This document shows, piece after piece, positions 51,323 to 64,000 of a stretch of 64,000 nucleotides of DNA; position 1 is the stretch's first letter; each line of letters begins with the position of its first letter. A model generated the notes under the pieces. It ran no database searches. It had not been told where the DNA came from and saw only the letters and a list, made by a program, of their open reading frames with translations. This DNA is from an uncultured SAR116 cluster alpha proteobacterium (GTDB taxonomy: Bacteria > Pseudomonadota > Alphaproteobacteria > Puniceispirillales > Marisalimonadaceae), in contig CACMYY010000002.1 in NCBI GenBank assembly GCA_902618025.1, positions 62,001 through 126,000 on the forward strand, given 5' to 3'. Both the position numbers and the translations under genes were made by a program.

Positions 51323-53113
51323 ATGTCTGAATATGAAATTGTAGATCATGAACATGATGTCGTTGTTGTTGGTGCTGGAGGTGCTGGACTAAGAGCAACT
51401 TTGGGTATGGTATCTGGTGGCTTAAAAACTGCTTGTATTACAAAAGTTTTTCCAACAAGAAGTCACACTGTTGCTGCTCAAGGTGGGATTGGGGCAGCGT
51501 TAAACAATATGGGTGAAAATGATAGTTGGCAGTTTCATATGTATGATACAGTAAAAGGGTCTGACTGGCTTGGAGACCAAGATGCTATTGAATATATGTG
51601 TAAAGAAGCTATCCCGTCTGTAACTGAGTTAGAGAATTTTGGAGTTCCGTTTTCTAGAACTGAAGATGGTGAGGTATATCAAAGACCATTTGGTGGCCAT
51701 ACTTTAGATTATGGCAAGAAAATGGCAAGAAGAGCCTGTGCAGCTGCAGATAGGACTGGGCATGCAATTTTACACACTCTCTACCAACAGTGTCTAAAAT
51801 ATCAAGCTGAGTTTTTCGTAGAGTACATTGCGCTTGATCTTCTTATGGATGATAATGGTAAGTGTGTTGGTGTACTAGCTTTATGTATGGATGACGGTAA
51901 AATTCATAGATTTAGAGGACATCAAACAGTTCTCGCTACTGGTGGTTATGGTAGAGTATATTTTTCTTGTACTTCTGCTCATACTTGTACAGGTGATGGA
52001 AATGCAATGGTTTTGCGAGCAGGCCTGCCTCTTCAAGATATGGAATTTGTTCAATTTCATCCAACAGGTGTTTATGGTGCAGGTGTTCTTATAACAGAAG
52101 GATCAAGAGGCGAAGGTGGTTATCTCACAAACTCTGAAGGTGAACGGTTTATGGAAAGATACGCCCCTACTGCAAAAGATCTTGCCAGTAGAGATGTAGT
52201 ATCACGATCTATGACTATTGAAATTAATGAAGGTAGAGGTGTTGGTCCTAATAGAGATCATATTTTTATGCATTTAGAACATATTGATCCAGCCACATTA
52301 CAGATGAGGTTGCCAGGGATCAGTGAAACTGCTAAAATTTTCTGTGGTGTTGATGTTACTAAAGAACCAATTCCAGTTTTACCAACAGTTCATTATAATA
52401 TGGGTGGAATTCCGACTAATTATAACGGTGAAGTTGTAACAAGAAGAGGGGATGACCAAGATGCAGTTGTCTCAGGACTAATGGCTATTGGAGAGGCAGC
52501 ATGTGTGTCTGTACATGGAGCTAATAGATTAGGAACCAACTCATTATTAGACATTGTCGTTTTTGGGCGTGCCGCTGCACAAAGAGCTCTAAAAACTGTT
52601 GAAAAAGGAAGTGCTCATGCGCCTTTACCCAATAGAGTAACAGATAAAATTTTAGCGAGACTTGATAAAGTAAGACATGCAAATGGAGATGTTTCTGTAG
52701 GTGAAGTTAGAAACTCAATGCAAAATGCAATGCAAAAACATGCAGCAGTTTTTAGATCAAATACTTCAATGAAGGAAGGTGTCCAAAAAGTTGATACTAT
52801 CTCAAAAGGTATGGATAGTATTGGTATTAAAGATAGATCAATGATTTTTAATACTGACTTGGTTGAAGCACTCGAATTAGAAAACTTAATGCAACAAGCA
52901 ATTATTACTATGAAGTCAGCAGACCAAAGAAAAGAATCGCGTGGTGCACATTCGCACGAAGACTATCCTGAAAGAGATGATAAGAATTGGATGAAACATA
53001 CAATAATGTGGCTTGATGAAAAAAACAAAACTAAGCTAGACTATAGAGACGTCCACCTAAACACATTAACAAACGAAGTGGCATCAATACCTCCAGCCGC
53101 AAGAGTTTACTAA
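51323..53113 (+). CDS. sdhA: Succinate dehydrogenase flavoprotein subunit
   Basis: [51 protein letters not shown]. Confidence 0.97.
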   Translation: MSEYEIVDHEHDVVVVGAGGAGLRATLGMVSGGLKTACITKVFPTRSHTVAAQGGIGAALNNMGENDSWQFHMYDTVKGSDWLGDQDAIEYMCKEAIPSVTELENFGVPFSRTEDGEVYQRPFGGHTLDYGKKMARRACAAADRTGHAILHTLYQQCLKYQAEFFVEYIALDLLMDDNGKCVGVLALCMDDGKIHRFRGHQTVLATGGYGRVYFSCTSAHTCTGDGNAMVLRAGLPLQDMEFVQFHPTGVYGAGVLITEGSRGEGGYLTNSEGERFMERYAPTAKDLASRDVVSRSMTIEINEGRGVGPNRDHIFMHLEHIDPATLQMRLPGISETAKIFCGVDVTKEPIPVLPTVHYNMGGIPTNYNGEVVTRRGDDQDAVVSGLMAIGEAACVSVHGANRLGTNSLLDIVVFGRAAAQRALKTVEKGSAHAPLPNRVTDKILARLDKVRHANGDVSVGEVRNSMQNAMQKHAAVFRSNTSMKEGVQKVDTISKGMDSIGIKDRSMIFNTDLVEALELENLMQQAIITMKSADQRKESRGAHSHEDYPERDDKNWMKHTIMWLDEKNKTKLDYRDVHLNTLTNEVASIPPAARVY

Positions 53114-53129
53114 TTAAGAGGAGAATTTT

Positions 53130-53909
53130 GTGGCTGAATTTGCCTTACCGAAGCATTCTAAAATTGTTAAAGGTATTGACTACCCAATAAAAAGTGATGC
53201 TGAAAATACAAAAAAAATTAATGTATATAGATGGTCACCAGATGATGATGAAAATCCAAGAATTGACAGTTATACTATTGATTTAGACCAATGTGGTCCT
53301 ATGGTTTTAGATGCCTTAATAAAAATAAAACAGGAAATAGACTCAAGTTTAACTTTTAGAAGGTCTTGTAGAGAAGGAATTTGTGGTTCTTGCTCTATGA
53401 ATATTGATGGCACAAACACGCTTGCATGTTTAAAGTCAATTGACGATGTTAAAGGTGACATAAATATATATCCTTTACCACATATGGAAGTTATTAAGGA
53501 TTTAGTACCAGACCTATCTAAAGCTTATGAACAATTAACATCAGTCAAACCTTGGTTACAAAGTAAATCTGAACCAGAAAAGGGTAAATCTAGAAAACAA
53601 TCACCGACAGAACGTGAAAAAATTGATGGGTTGTGGGAATGCGTTCTTTGTTTTTCGTGTTCAACATCTTGTCCTTCTTATTGGTGGAATGGGGACAAAT
53701 ATTTAGGTCCGGCTGTTTTGTTGCAAGCATATAGATGGATTGCTGATAGTAGAGACGAAAACACTGATCAAAGATTGGAAGAGTTAGAGGACTCCTTCAA
53801 ACTATATCGTTGCCACACAATAATGAATTGTACTAAAACTTGTCCAAAAGGACTAAATCCTGCTAAAGCCATAGGCGAAATTAAAAAACTTCAACTTGAA
53901 AGAAAATAA
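53130..53909 (+). CDS. sdhB: Succinate dehydrogenase iron-sulfur subunit
   Basis: [56 protein letters not shown]. Confidence 0.97.
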   Translation: MAEFALPKHSKIVKGIDYPIKSDAENTKKINVYRWSPDDDENPRIDSYTIDLDQCGPMVLDALIKIKQEIDSSLTFRRSCREGICGSCSMNIDGTNTLACLKSIDDVKGDINIYPLPHMEVIKDLVPDLSKAYEQLTSVKPWLQSKSEPEKGKSRKQSPTEREKIDGLWECVLCFSCSTSCPSYWWNGDKYLGPAVLLQAYRWIADSRDENTDQRLEELEDSFKLYRCHTIMNCTKTCPKGLNPAKAIGEIKKLQLERK

Positions 53910-53938
53910 TTTTAAAGATTAATAGTGCGGTTAATGAT

Positions 53939-55009
53939 TTGGCAACAAAAGAAGAAAAGTCACTTTGTTTAATAGCCTCGGATAAATCAATAACTTTTGA
54001 CGAGGGACAAATTTATGTTTCTAAATATCTTGATACTTTACTTGCCAAAATAAACAATTTCAAAAAAGATAATATCTTATATAAATTTTTTTCTAAAAAA
54101 AAATCTAAAGAAATAATAGGCATCTATCTTTATGGTGGTGTAGGTAGAGGTAAATCAATGATGATGGACTTATTTTTCCATCAAGTCCAAATAAAAGATA
54201 AAAGACGTTTACATTTTCATGATTTTATGAAAGAAGTTCACCAAAGAATACTTGTAAAAAGAAAAATTGAAAAAAATAAGGATACAGTACTTTTAGTTGG
54301 ACAAGATCTTGCTAAAAACGCAAAATTATTGTGCTTTGATGAAATGGAAGTTAAAGATATTGCTGATGCAATGATTTTGTCCAGATTATTCGAAGTTATG
54401 TTTGAACAGGGTACAATCTTGGTTACAACATCAAACCAACCTCCTGATGGATTATATAAAGATGGATTGCATAGAGATAGAATTTTACCATTTATAAAAA
54501 ATTTAAAACTAAAAACTGACGTTGTTAAAATCCCAGAAGGTGAAGATTGGAGAAAAAGATCTCTTAGTGGACAAAAATATTGGTTAAATCCTGATAATAA
54601 AAAAAACAAGGAAAAAATTAATGAAATTTTTAAAACTTTATCCATAGGTTTTGAAATAGTGTCTGAAAATCTTGAGGTCTCTGGAAGACAAATAAATATT
54701 CCAGAAGTTGCAGCAGGTGTTGCCAGAATCAGTTTTGATGATTTATGTAACAAACCCTTAGCTGCTCCTGATTATATTGAAATAGCTTTGAGATATAAAG
54801 GTATTATTATTGATAACATTCCACATTTAAACGATAGCCTTCGTAATGAAACCCGAAGATTTATTTGGTTAATAGATGCTCTTTATGACAAAGAATGTTT
54901 CCTTATCGCAACAGCTCATGCAGATCTTCATGATATATATACAGGCGAACATTGGAAGTTTGAGTTTCAAAGAACGATATCAAGAATTACTGAAATGTCA
55001 CAAATTTAA
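53939..55009 (+). CDS. zapE: Cell division ATPase ZapE/AFG1 family
   Basis: GIYLYGGVGRGKSMMMDLFF, LLCFDEMEVKDIADAMIL, TTSNQPPDGLYKDGL. Confidence 0.93.
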   Translation: MATKEEKSLCLIASDKSITFDEGQIYVSKYLDTLLAKINNFKKDNILYKFFSKKKSKEIIGIYLYGGVGRGKSMMMDLFFHQVQIKDKRRLHFHDFMKEVHQRILVKRKIEKNKDTVLLVGQDLAKNAKLLCFDEMEVKDIADAMILSRLFEVMFEQGTILVTTSNQPPDGLYKDGLHRDRILPFIKNLKLKTDVVKIPEGEDWRKRSLSGQKYWLNPDNKKNKEKINEIFKTLSIGFEIVSENLEVSGRQINIPEVAAGVARISFDDLCNKPLAAPDYIEIALRYKGIIIDNIPHLNDSLRNETRRFIWLIDALYDKECFLIATAHADLHDIYTGEHWKFEFQRTISRITEMSQI

Positions 55010-55114
55010 TACTTAATAACTTTTATTCTAACCTTGATACACTTTGAAAAAAAGTCTAAAAGATTAAACAAAAATATAGATTTAAATTAATAAATTAACC
55101 CAATTAAATAATAG

Positions 55115-56077
<963 letters not shown>

Positions 56078-56101
56078 GCTCAGTTTAGAAAGGTAAAAGT
56101 T

Positions 56102-57268
56102 TTGGATATTCATGAACATCAAGCCAAAGAGTTATTAAGACAATATGATATTCCTACGCCCTCTGGATACGTTGCATTCACAATTGACGAAGCTATAAAC
56201 GCAGCAAAAAAACTACCAGGGCCAATTTTTGTTGTTAAAGCTCAAATACACGCCGGTGGAAGGGGAAAAGCTGGTGGCGTAAAAGTTGTAAAAAATTTAG
56301 ATGAAGTAAAAAATTCAGCTGACGCAATATTGGGAAAAAAATTAATCACCCATCAAACAGGTTCCGAAGGAAAATTAGTTCAAAGGCTTTACATTGAAGA
56401 TGGATGCAACATAAAAGCTGAATATTACTTTTCAATGGTTGTAGATCGAGTAACTAGTAGAGTATCAATAATATCCTCTACTGAGGGTGGCATGGACATT
56501 GAAAAAGTAGCCAAAGAAACTCCTGAAAAAATCTTATCCTTCAACATAGATCCAACAATTGGCTTTCAACCCTTTCACTCAAGATTAATTGCTAATGAAC
56601 TTAAATTAAAAGATTCTAGTTTTAAACAAGCAGGTAAATTTTTTAATCAACTGTATAAACTCTTTATTGAAAAAGATGCTAGTTTATTAGAAATTAACCC
56701 TCTTGTATTAACTTCTGAAAATAGCCTAATCGCTCTAGATGCAAAGATGTCTTTTGACAATAATGCCTTATTCAAACACCCTGATATATTGTCACTAAGA
56801 GACGAAACTGAAGAAGATCCTGCTGAAATATTAGCTAGCAAATTTGATTTAGCTTATATAAAACTTGATGGAACAATAGGCTGTTTAGTCAATGGTGCTG
56901 GTCTTGCCATGGCTACAATGGATATTATTAAACTTAAAGGAGCCTCCCCGGCAAACTTTTTAGATGTTGGAGGAAGTGCTACTAAGGAAAAAGTTACTGA
57001 AGCTTTTAAAATTATTTTATCTGATGCAGCTGTAGAAGGTATTTTGGTAAACATTTTTGGAGGGATTATGCGCTGTGATATTATTGCCAGTGGAGTAGTT
57101 GCAGCAGCGAAAACACTCTCATTATCGAAACCTTTGGTTGTAAGATTAGCTGGTACAAATGTAGAAGAAGGAAAAAAAATTCTTAGAGATTCTGGATTAA
57201 AAATAATACCTGCTGACGACTTAGATGATGCGGCAATGAAAATTGTAAGTGCTGTTAAAGGAGATTAA
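56102..57268 (+). CDS. sucC: Succinyl-CoA synthetase beta subunit
   Basis: [56 protein letters not shown]. Confidence 0.97.
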   Translation: MDIHEHQAKELLRQYDIPTPSGYVAFTIDEAINAAKKLPGPIFVVKAQIHAGGRGKAGGVKVVKNLDEVKNSADAILGKKLITHQTGSEGKLVQRLYIEDGCNIKAEYYFSMVVDRVTSRVSIISSTEGGMDIEKVAKETPEKILSFNIDPTIGFQPFHSRLIANELKLKDSSFKQAGKFFNQLYKLFIEKDASLLEINPLVLTSENSLIALDAKMSFDNNALFKHPDILSLRDETEEDPAEILASKFDLAYIKLDGTIGCLVNGAGLAMATMDIIKLKGASPANFLDVGGSATKEKVTEAFKIILSDAAVEGILVNIFGGIMRCDIIASGVVAAAKTLSLSKPLVVRLAGTNVEEGKKILRDSGLKIIPADDLDDAAMKIVSAVKGD

Positions 57269-57272
57269 TCAT

Positions 57273-58154
57273 ATGTCTGTATTGATTAACAAAGATACAA
57301 AAGTTATTTGCCAAGGATTTACTGGAGGGCAAGGAACTTTTCATTCAGAGCAAGCAATAATATACGGAACTAAAATGGTTGGAGGAGTTACCCCAGGTAA
57401 GGGTGGCACTAAACATTTAAATCTTCCCGTTTTCAATACTGTTCAAGAGTGTGTTGAAGAAGTTAATCCTGATGCAACAGTTATATATGTTCCTCCTCCT
57501 TTTGCAGCTGATTCAATATTAGAAGCTATATCATCAAAAATTCCATTAATAATTTGTATTACGGAAGGTATACCAGTCCAAGACATGATAAAAGTTAAAC
57601 AATTTTTGAAACAGTCAAAATCCAGACTTATTGGGCCTAACTGTCCAGGTGTAATCACTCCTGGTCAATGCAAAATTGGAATAATGCCAGGACATATTCA
57701 TACTCCTGGAAAAATAGGAATCGTCTCCAGATCTGGAACATTAACTTATGAAGCTGTTGCACAAACAACAGTCGCTGGTTTAGGGCAATCAACATGTATT
57801 GGAATTGGTGGTGATCCTATTAATGGAACAAATTTTATAGACTGCTTAGATATGTTTCTTAATGATGAGCAAACAGAGGCAATATTGATGATTGGTGAAA
57901 TTGGTGGAAATGCTGAAGAAGAAGCAGCAAATTTCTTTAAAGATCATAAAATTAAAAAACCAATAGCAGGGTTTATTGCTGGAAAAACTGCTCCTCCAGG
58001 TAGAACAATGGGTCATGCCGGTGCAATAGTTAGTGGCGGAAGTGGAAGTGCAGATGCCAAAGTTAAAGTCATGAATGATTGTGGGTTTGTAATGTCTGAA
58101 TCTCCATCAGGGTTAGGTGAAGCAGTTTTAAAAGCAATAGAAGAATGGAAATAA
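57273..58154 (+). CDS. sucD: Succinyl-CoA synthetase alpha subunit
   Basis: [54 protein letters not shown]; start set at ATG 57273. Confidence 0.97.
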   Translation: MSVLINKDTKVICQGFTGGQGTFHSEQAIIYGTKMVGGVTPGKGGTKHLNLPVFNTVQECVEEVNPDATVIYVPPPFAADSILEAISSKIPLIICITEGIPVQDMIKVKQFLKQSKSRLIGPNCPGVITPGQCKIGIMPGHIHTPGKIGIVSRSGTLTYEAVAQTTVAGLGQSTCIGIGGDPINGTNFIDCLDMFLNDEQTEAILMIGEIGGNAEEEAANFFKDHKIKKPIAGFIAGKTAPPGRTMGHAGAIVSGGSGSADAKVKVMNDCGFVMSESPSGLGEAVLKAIEEWK

Positions 58155-58223
58155 CTTGATTTAATTGTTAAGTTTTTGTTTATTGTATTTTAGGCATATT
58201 ATACTATAAAAGGACTATAAACC

Positions 58224-61118
58224 ATGAACGATCAAAGCTCTGACCAAAGCTTTCTTTCTGGTGCTAATGCTACCTTCATAAATGATTTGTATAAAGAATG
58301 GAAAGAAAACTCAAATTCAGTTCCAAAGGAATGGGATTTATGGTTTAAAGCAAATGCAGACGACAATTTATTAGATGAAGGACCTAGTTGGGCTAAAAAA
58401 AACAGTAAGGTAATTGGAGCTGTCGATACTGTTGAAAGTGTAAAAGCAGTTGCACGAGGAATAGCAGGCAAAGGTAATTTATCTGCTACAGATTTGAGAG
58501 CAGCAACAACCGACTCAATTAGAGCTATTATGCTCATTAGAGCTTACAGGATTAATGGACATCTTTTAGCTAAAGTAGATCCCCTCAATTTACAAGAACA
58601 GAACATTCATCCTGAACTAGATCCTAAAACTTATGGATTTACTAACGAAGACTGGGATAGACCAATATTTATAGACTATGTCCTAGGTATGGAGTCAGCC
58701 ACACTCAGACAAATAATGGAAATAGTAAAAGAGACTTATTGTGGTTCCATAGGAATTGAATTTATGCATGTTCAGGATCCAGCTCAGAAAGCATGGATAC
58801 AAGAAAGGATTGAGTCAATTCGTAATGCTACAGAATTCACTAATAGAGGTAAAAAGGCTATATACGAACGTTTAGTTGGAGCAGAAACATTCGAACAATT
58901 TCTTCACAAAAAATATGCGGGAACCAAAAGATTTGGACTAGATGGGTCGGAGTCAGTAGTACCTGCAATAGAGCAAATACTGAAACGTGGTAGCCAATTA
59001 GGAATGAAAGAAGTTGTGATAGCAATGGCTCACAGGGGTAGACTCAACCTACTATACAATATTTTAAACAAACCTTTTCGCGCGATTATCTCTGAATTTT
59101 TAGGTAATCAAGCAAATCCAGAAGAAGCTGGAGGCTCTGGAGATGTTAAGTACCATATGGGTGCCTCAGCTGACAGAGAATTTGATGGGAAAACTGTTCA
59201 TTTATCTCTGCAAGCCAATCCTTCACATCTAGAGGTTGTAGCACCTGTTGTAATAGGAAGGGTGCGAGCAAAACAAAATCAACACAATGATACTAATGAT
59301 AGGCTATCGGTATTAGGAATTGTTCTACACGGTGATGCTGCTTTTGCAGGTCAGGGAATAGTCGCTGAAACTTTTGATTTTTCTGGACTTAGAGGATACA
59401 GGACTGGTGGGACAATACATATAGTTGTGAATAATCAAATAGGGTTTACTACTAGCCCAAATTACTCTCGATCCAGTCCTTATTGTACTGATGTAGCCAA
59501 AATGGTAATGGCTCCTATAATGCATATAAATGGAGATGATCCAGAAGCTGTTGTGCATGCCTCTAGAATTGCAACTGAATTCAGGCAAAAATTTGCATGT
59601 GATGTAGTGCTAGATATTATAAGTTATCGTCGTTATGGTCACAATGAAGGTGATGAACCGGCTTTTACTCAACCGTTAATGTATAAAACAATAGGTTCTC
59701 ATGAAAGCATCAGTAAAATTTATGCACAAAAGCTTGTTAATCAAGGAATTATAACTCAACAAGAAGCTAAAGACGAAGTTGAAAATTACAACAATTATTT
59801 AGAAAAAGAATTTATAGCTGGCTCAAGTTACAAACCTAACAAGGCTGACTGGTTAGAAGGGCAATGGTCAAACTTAAGAACAGCTCACGGCGACGCAAGA
59901 AGAGGTGAAACATCTGTTTCAACAGAAATGCTAAAAGAAATTGGAAAAGCAATCACTACTATTCCTAAGGGTTTTCAAATTAATAAAAAATTATTAAGAG
60001 TTATTGATGCTCGCAAAAAAGCTATCGAGAGTGGAGAAGGAATTGATTGGTCAACTGCAGAACATCTTGCGTTTGGCTCGTTGCTTTTAGAAGGTCATCC
60101 AGTAAGACTATCTGGTCAGGATAGTTGTAGAGGAACTTTTTCTCAAAGACACTCAGTCTTCATAGATCAAATTTCTGAAAATAGGTACACTCCTTTAAAT
60201 AATATAAAAGATAAACAAGAAACATTTGAAGTAATTGATTCACCATTGTCAGAAGCTTCTGTACTTGGATTTGAATACGGTTTTTCTTTGACCGAACCAA
60301 CAGCTTTGGTCATGTGGGAGGCACAATTTGGAGATTTCGCCAATGGTGCTCAAGTCATAGTAGATCAATTTATTTCAAGTGGTGAGGCAAAATGGTTAAG
60401 AATGTCAGGTTTAGTTATGCTTTTACCACACGGTTACGAAGGTCAAGGACCAGAACATTCGTCAGCCAGATTAGAAAGATATCTACAGCTATGTGGTGAA
60501 GATAATATGCAGGTATTAAATTGTAGCACACCTGCAAACTATTTTCATGCGTTGCGAAGACAATTAAAACGAGATTTTCGTAAACCCCTTATAATTATGA
60601 CCCCCAAGAGTTTACTTAGACATAAAATGTGCTTATCTAGTTTGTCAGATATGTCAGAAAAAACTGCTTTTAGAAGAGTCATTAGAGACCCAAACGTTAA
60701 ACTCAAGGATAGTGAAATTAAAAGAGTAGTAATTTGTTCAGGTAAAGTATTTTATAATTTATTAGAAGAAAGAGAAAAAAGAAAAATTAATAATATTCGA
60801 ATACTAAGACTAGAACAAATTTATCCTTTTCCATCAAAAACATTAAAAGAAATGTTATCAAAAACTCCAAGTGCTGAAATTGTCTGGTGTCAGGAAGAAC
60901 CGAAGAATATGGGAGCATGGTTTTTTGTTGATAGAAGGATAGAGCAAGTGCTGATTGATATTAAAGCTAAGTTATCAAGACCAATTTATGTAGGAAGATC
61001 AGAAGCCGCTTCCCCAGCAACGGGCTCTTTTTCTAGACACAACAAAGAGCAAAATGATTTAGTAAATCATGCTCTTGAATTGACTACAAAAAAAGCTAGC
61101 CGACATGCAGCAGAGTAG
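58224..61118 (+). CDS. sucA: 2-oxoglutarate dehydrogenase E1 component
   Basis: 964 aa; [76 protein letters not shown]. Confidence 0.97.
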   Translation: MNDQSSDQSFLSGANATFINDLYKEWKENSNSVPKEWDLWFKANADDNLLDEGPSWAKKNSKVIGAVDTVESVKAVARGIAGKGNLSATDLRAATTDSIRAIMLIRAYRINGHLLAKVDPLNLQEQNIHPELDPKTYGFTNEDWDRPIFIDYVLGMESATLRQIMEIVKETYCGSIGIEFMHVQDPAQKAWIQERIESIRNATEFTNRGKKAIYERLVGAETFEQFLHKKYAGTKRFGLDGSESVVPAIEQILKRGSQLGMKEVVIAMAHRGRLNLLYNILNKPFRAIISEFLGNQANPEEAGGSGDVKYHMGASADREFDGKTVHLSLQANPSHLEVVAPVVIGRVRAKQNQHNDTNDRLSVLGIVLHGDAAFAGQGIVAETFDFSGLRGYRTGGTIHIVVNNQIGFTTSPNYSRSSPYCTDVAKMVMAPIMHINGDDPEAVVHASRIATEFRQKFACDVVLDIISYRRYGHNEGDEPAFTQPLMYKTIGSHESISKIYAQKLVNQGIITQQEAKDEVENYNNYLEKEFIAGSSYKPNKADWLEGQWSNLRTAHGDARRGETSVSTEMLKEIGKAITTIPKGFQINKKLLRVIDARKKAIESGEGIDWSTAEHLAFGSLLLEGHPVRLSGQDSCRGTFSQRHSVFIDQISENRYTPLNNIKDKQETFEVIDSPLSEASVLGFEYGFSLTEPTALVMWEAQFGDFANGAQVIVDQFISSGEAKWLRMSGLVMLLPHGYEGQGPEHSSARLERYLQLCGEDNMQVLNCSTPANYFHALRRQLKRDFRKPLIIMTPKSLLRHKMCLSSLSDMSEKTAFRRVIRDPNVKLKDSEIKRVVICSGKVFYNLLEEREKRKINNIRILRLEQIYPFPSKTLKEMLSKTPSAEIVWCQEEPKNMGAWFFVDRRIEQVLIDIKAKLSRPIYVGRSEAASPATGSFSRHNKEQNDLVNHALELTTKKASRHAAE

Positions 61119-61123
61119 GTCAT

Positions 61124-62416
61124 TTGATGAACAATAAAAACAAAATTGTTCAGAAGTTAGCAATGCCCTCAGCCGCAAAGCTTATAGTAGAAAAAAACTT
61201 AGATTTAAATGCAGTAATTGGAACCGGTGTAGATGGAAGAGTTACTAAAGGGGATGTTCTTCTTCACTTAAACTTGATTAAAAATAAAACAAATGAAGAA
61301 GAAACTTCTAAACCGCAAAAAAATATTCTTAAAGGAAAGGAAAATGGTATGGATGTCTTAGTACCAGTTTTAGGAGAGTCTGTTGTAGAGGCAACTGTTT
61401 CCAAATGGATCAAGCAACAAGGAGATTTCGTAGAAGTTGACGATCCAATTGTAGAATTGGAAACAGATAAGGTAACATTAGAAGTTCCAGCTTCTATTTC
61501 AGGAATATTAGAAAACACTGTTGTTTCTGAAGGAGACACAGTAGAAGTTGGCGCTCTACTAGGAACGATAATTGCTGGAAAAAAACCTGATAAAATAGAA
61601 GAAGTTTCTGAAGAAGTAAAAGTCAAAGATGTAGAAAAAGAAAAACCAGCGACAAATAAACTTGAAACTAAATCTAATGATCAAGTAATTCAAAACAGGC
61701 GTAATGAAGATAATGTTAGTCTTGAAGAGAGAATTCCGATGTCTCGTCTTCGTCAAGCTATAGCCAGAAGATTAAAAGAAGCGCAGAACACAGCAGCAAT
61801 GTTAACAACATACAATGAAGTTGACATGTCAGCACTAATGGAAATGAGAAAGAATTATCAGGAAAGTTTTGAAAAGAAGAACGGTGTTAGACTTGGATAT
61901 ATGAGTTTTTTTGTTAAAGCATCAATAGACGCGTTGAATCAATTCCCAGCTGTGAATGCGGAAATAGACGGTAATGACATTATTTATAAGAATTATTATA
62001 ACATAGGAGTGGCTGTTGGAACATCCCAAGGTTTGGTTGTTCCTGTTCTAAAAAATGCAGACAAAATGTCTTTTGGTGAAACTGAAACAACAATTGCTGA
62101 GTTTGGCAAAAGAGCTAAAGAAGGTAATTTAGCAATGTCTGACATGGCAGGTGGAACTTTTACTATTTCAAATGGTGGTGTCTACGGATCATTGATGTCT
62201 TCACCAATTTTGAACCCACCTCAATCCGGTATATTAGGAATGCACAAAATTCAAAAAAGACCAGTGGCAATAGGAGACAACATTGAGATTAGGCCAATGA
62301 TGTATCTGGCGCTTTCTTATGATCATAGAATTATTGATGGACGAGAAGCTGTATCTTTTTTAGTAAGGATTAAAGAAATAATAGAAGATCCAAGACGTCT
62401 TGTAGTAGGCGCTTAA
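61124..62416 (+). CDS. sucB: 2-oxoglutarate dehydrogenase E2 (dihydrolipoyl succinyltransferase), atypical domain order
   Basis: Catalytic [32 protein letters not shown] and [13 protein letters not shown]; lipoyl domain [17 protein letters not shown]...[13 protein letters not shown]; subunit-binding-like motif at the N-terminus. Confidence 0.95.
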   Translation: MMNNKNKIVQKLAMPSAAKLIVEKNLDLNAVIGTGVDGRVTKGDVLLHLNLIKNKTNEEETSKPQKNILKGKENGMDVLVPVLGESVVEATVSKWIKQQGDFVEVDDPIVELETDKVTLEVPASISGILENTVVSEGDTVEVGALLGTIIAGKKPDKIEEVSEEVKVKDVEKEKPATNKLETKSNDQVIQNRRNEDNVSLEERIPMSRLRQAIARRLKEAQNTAAMLTTYNEVDMSALMEMRKNYQESFEKKNGVRLGYMSFFVKASIDALNQFPAVNAEIDGNDIIYKNYYNIGVAVGTSQGLVVPVLKNADKMSFGETETTIAEFGKRAKEGNLAMSDMAGGTFTISNGGVYGSLMSSPILNPPQSGILGMHKIQKRPVAIGDNIEIRPMMYLALSYDHRIIDGREAVSFLVRIKEIIEDPRRLVVGA

Positions 62417-62437
62417 TGTGAAAATTAAAGGTGTTAA

Positions 62438-63850
62438 ATGTCTGATAAAAAATTTGATCTTGTCGTAATAGGCTCAGGACCAGGAGGGTACGTTGCTGCT
62501 ATTGTAGCTGCTCAAAAAGGTATGGAAGTAGCCTGTATAGAAAAACGAAAAACTCTAGGTGGAACATGTTTGAATGTAGGATGTATTCCATCTAAAGCAT
62601 TGTTACATGCGTCAGAACAATACGAAAATTCAATTAAATCTAATGGTAATGAGGAATGGGGCATCAGATGTAAAGAAGTAAAACTCGACTTACCAAAATT
62701 ACTTAAAAAAAAGTTAGGTATTGTAGACGAACTTACAAAAGGAATAGACTTCCTATTCAAAAAAAATAAAGTTACTAAATATATTGCGACTGCAAAAATT
62801 TTATCTCCTAATGAAATTGAAATCATTAATGATGAAAAAAATGAAATAATTAATGCTGATAAAATAATCATTGCAACAGGATCCGAACCTACAAATCTTC
62901 CAAATATTAATATCGACGAAAAGAAAATTGTAACGTCAACAGGTGCCCTAGAGTTGGATAATGTTCCGCAAAAGATGGTTGTCATTGGTGCTGGAATAAT
63001 TGGTCTTGAAATGGGTACTGTATGGAGAAGGCTTGGAGCAGAAGTTGAGGTGGTAGAATATCTGCCTAGAATTTTACCTGGAATAGACGATGAAATAGCA
63101 AAAAATTTCATGAAAATACTTCAAAAGCAAGGTGTAAAATTTAAACTTGGCCACTCAGTTGAAAAAGCAAAGATAGAAAAAGATAAAGTATTGCTCTCTA
63201 TTAAAGATGTTAATAATAATACACTTAATGAATTAGTTGCAGATGTTGCGCTTGTATCAGTTGGTAGAAAACCAAATACTTACGGATTAGGTTTAGAAAA
63301 ATTAAATTTAAAAATAGACAAGCTTGGGTTCATAGAAACAAATGAAAATTTTCAAACTTCAATTTCAAATATTTATGCAATTGGTGATGTAATTAGGGGG
63401 CCTATGTTAGCCCACAAAGCTGAAGAAGATGGTGTTGCGGTTGTTGAAATAATTAATGGTGAAGCAGGACATGTAGATTACAATCTTGTTCCAGGTATCA
63501 TATATACTTCACCTGAAGTAGCGGTTATTGGTAAAACAGAAGAAGAATTAAAAGCAGCAGGAATATCTTACAACAAAGGAACATTTCCACTAATGGCTAA
63601 TAGCAGAGCTAAAGCAATTAATCATACTGATGGTATGGTAAAGATACTTTCAGACAAATTAACAGATAAAATACTTGGTGCTCACATGATTGGCCATGAA
63701 GCAGGTACTGTAATACATGAATTATCCATTGCTATGGGATTTGGCGCGTCATCTGAGGATGTAGCTAGAATATGCCACGGTCACCCTACAGTTAATGAGG
63801 CAATTAAAGAAGCTGCCCTAGCAACTTATTCTAAATCAATACATTTTTAA
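62438..63850 (+). CDS. lpd: Dihydrolipoamide dehydrogenase (E3)
   Basis: DLVVIGSGPGGYVAAIVAAQKG, GGTCLNVGCIPSKALLHASE, HGHPTVNEAIKEAAL. Confidence 0.97.
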   Translation: MSDKKFDLVVIGSGPGGYVAAIVAAQKGMEVACIEKRKTLGGTCLNVGCIPSKALLHASEQYENSIKSNGNEEWGIRCKEVKLDLPKLLKKKLGIVDELTKGIDFLFKKNKVTKYIATAKILSPNEIEIINDEKNEIINADKIIIATGSEPTNLPNINIDEKKIVTSTGALELDNVPQKMVVIGAGIIGLEMGTVWRRLGAEVEVVEYLPRILPGIDDEIAKNFMKILQKQGVKFKLGHSVEKAKIEKDKVLLSIKDVNNNTLNELVADVALVSVGRKPNTYGLGLEKLNLKIDKLGFIETNENFQTSISNIYAIGDVIRGPMLAHKAEEDGVAVVEIINGEAGHVDYNLVPGIIYTSPEVAVIGKTEEELKAAGISYNKGTFPLMANSRAKAINHTDGMVKILSDKLTDKILGAHMIGHEAGTVIHELSIAMGFGASSEDVARICHGHPTVNEAIKEAALATYSKSIHF

Positions 63851-64000
63851 TTGGCACTCATCTTACTGAAAAAAACTAATATTATCACTCCAAGAACTAT
63901 TAGGAACAGCCCTAAAATAGCTAACATATCTGGTATTTCTTTATATTTTAAGGCGCCTAAAATTGTAATTGCAGAAATACCTATACCTGCCCAAATTGAA
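63847..64000 (-). CDS. SMR (EmrE-like) family transporter, C-terminal part; runs off window end
   Basis: Reverse strand reads SIWAGIGISAITILGALKYKEIPDMLAILGLFLIVLGVIILVFFSKMSAN*, with the A-I-W-A-G-x-G SMR signature; 4-nt overlap with the lpd stop. Confidence 0.8.
   Translation of the reverse strand, partial: SIWAGIGISAITILGALKYKEIPDMLAILGLFLIVLGVIILVFFSKMSAN

Noticed and set aside
54238-54753. 171-aa antisense ORF opposite zapE
   Set aside because: Shadow ORF on the opposite strand of a well-supported gene; no recognisable motifs.
62512-63111. 199-aa antisense ORF opposite lpd
   Set aside because: Antisense to a clear lpd gene; Ser/Phe-rich composition is the expected antisense shadow of an AT-rich coding region.

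Overview
AT-rich, densely packed 64 kb chromosomal window, most likely from a streamlined marine alphaproteobacterium. The basis is CcrM, the sdhCDAB-zapE-mdh-sucCDAB-lpd block, ffh-rpsP-rimM-trmD-rplS-leuCDB-asd synteny and a DmdA homologue; the lineage is inference. Most of the window is housekeeping. I found no CRISPR array, IS element, prophage or obvious defence island. The least ordinary observations are: (1) a 2-oxoglutarate dehydrogenase E2 (sucB) whose domain order reads subunit-binding, lipoyl, catalytic instead of lipoyl, subunit-binding, catalytic; (2) a divergent metF/dmdA pair with about 51 bp between the starts, close to proXWV and purT; (3) an accessory patch at 19.6-22.1 kb with an orphan secreted protein, an ORF interrupted by one stop, two tiny membrane ORFs and a DUF4174-like two-part protein; (4) a glycan/methyltransferase patch at 33.7-37.2 kb containing apparent gene remnants, including a sugar-epimerase C-terminus; (5) a perfect 14-bp-stem terminator-like hairpin between proX and proW; (6) a long imperfect hairpin just upstream of ffh. 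All family calls come from reading protein motifs by eye; no database search was run.
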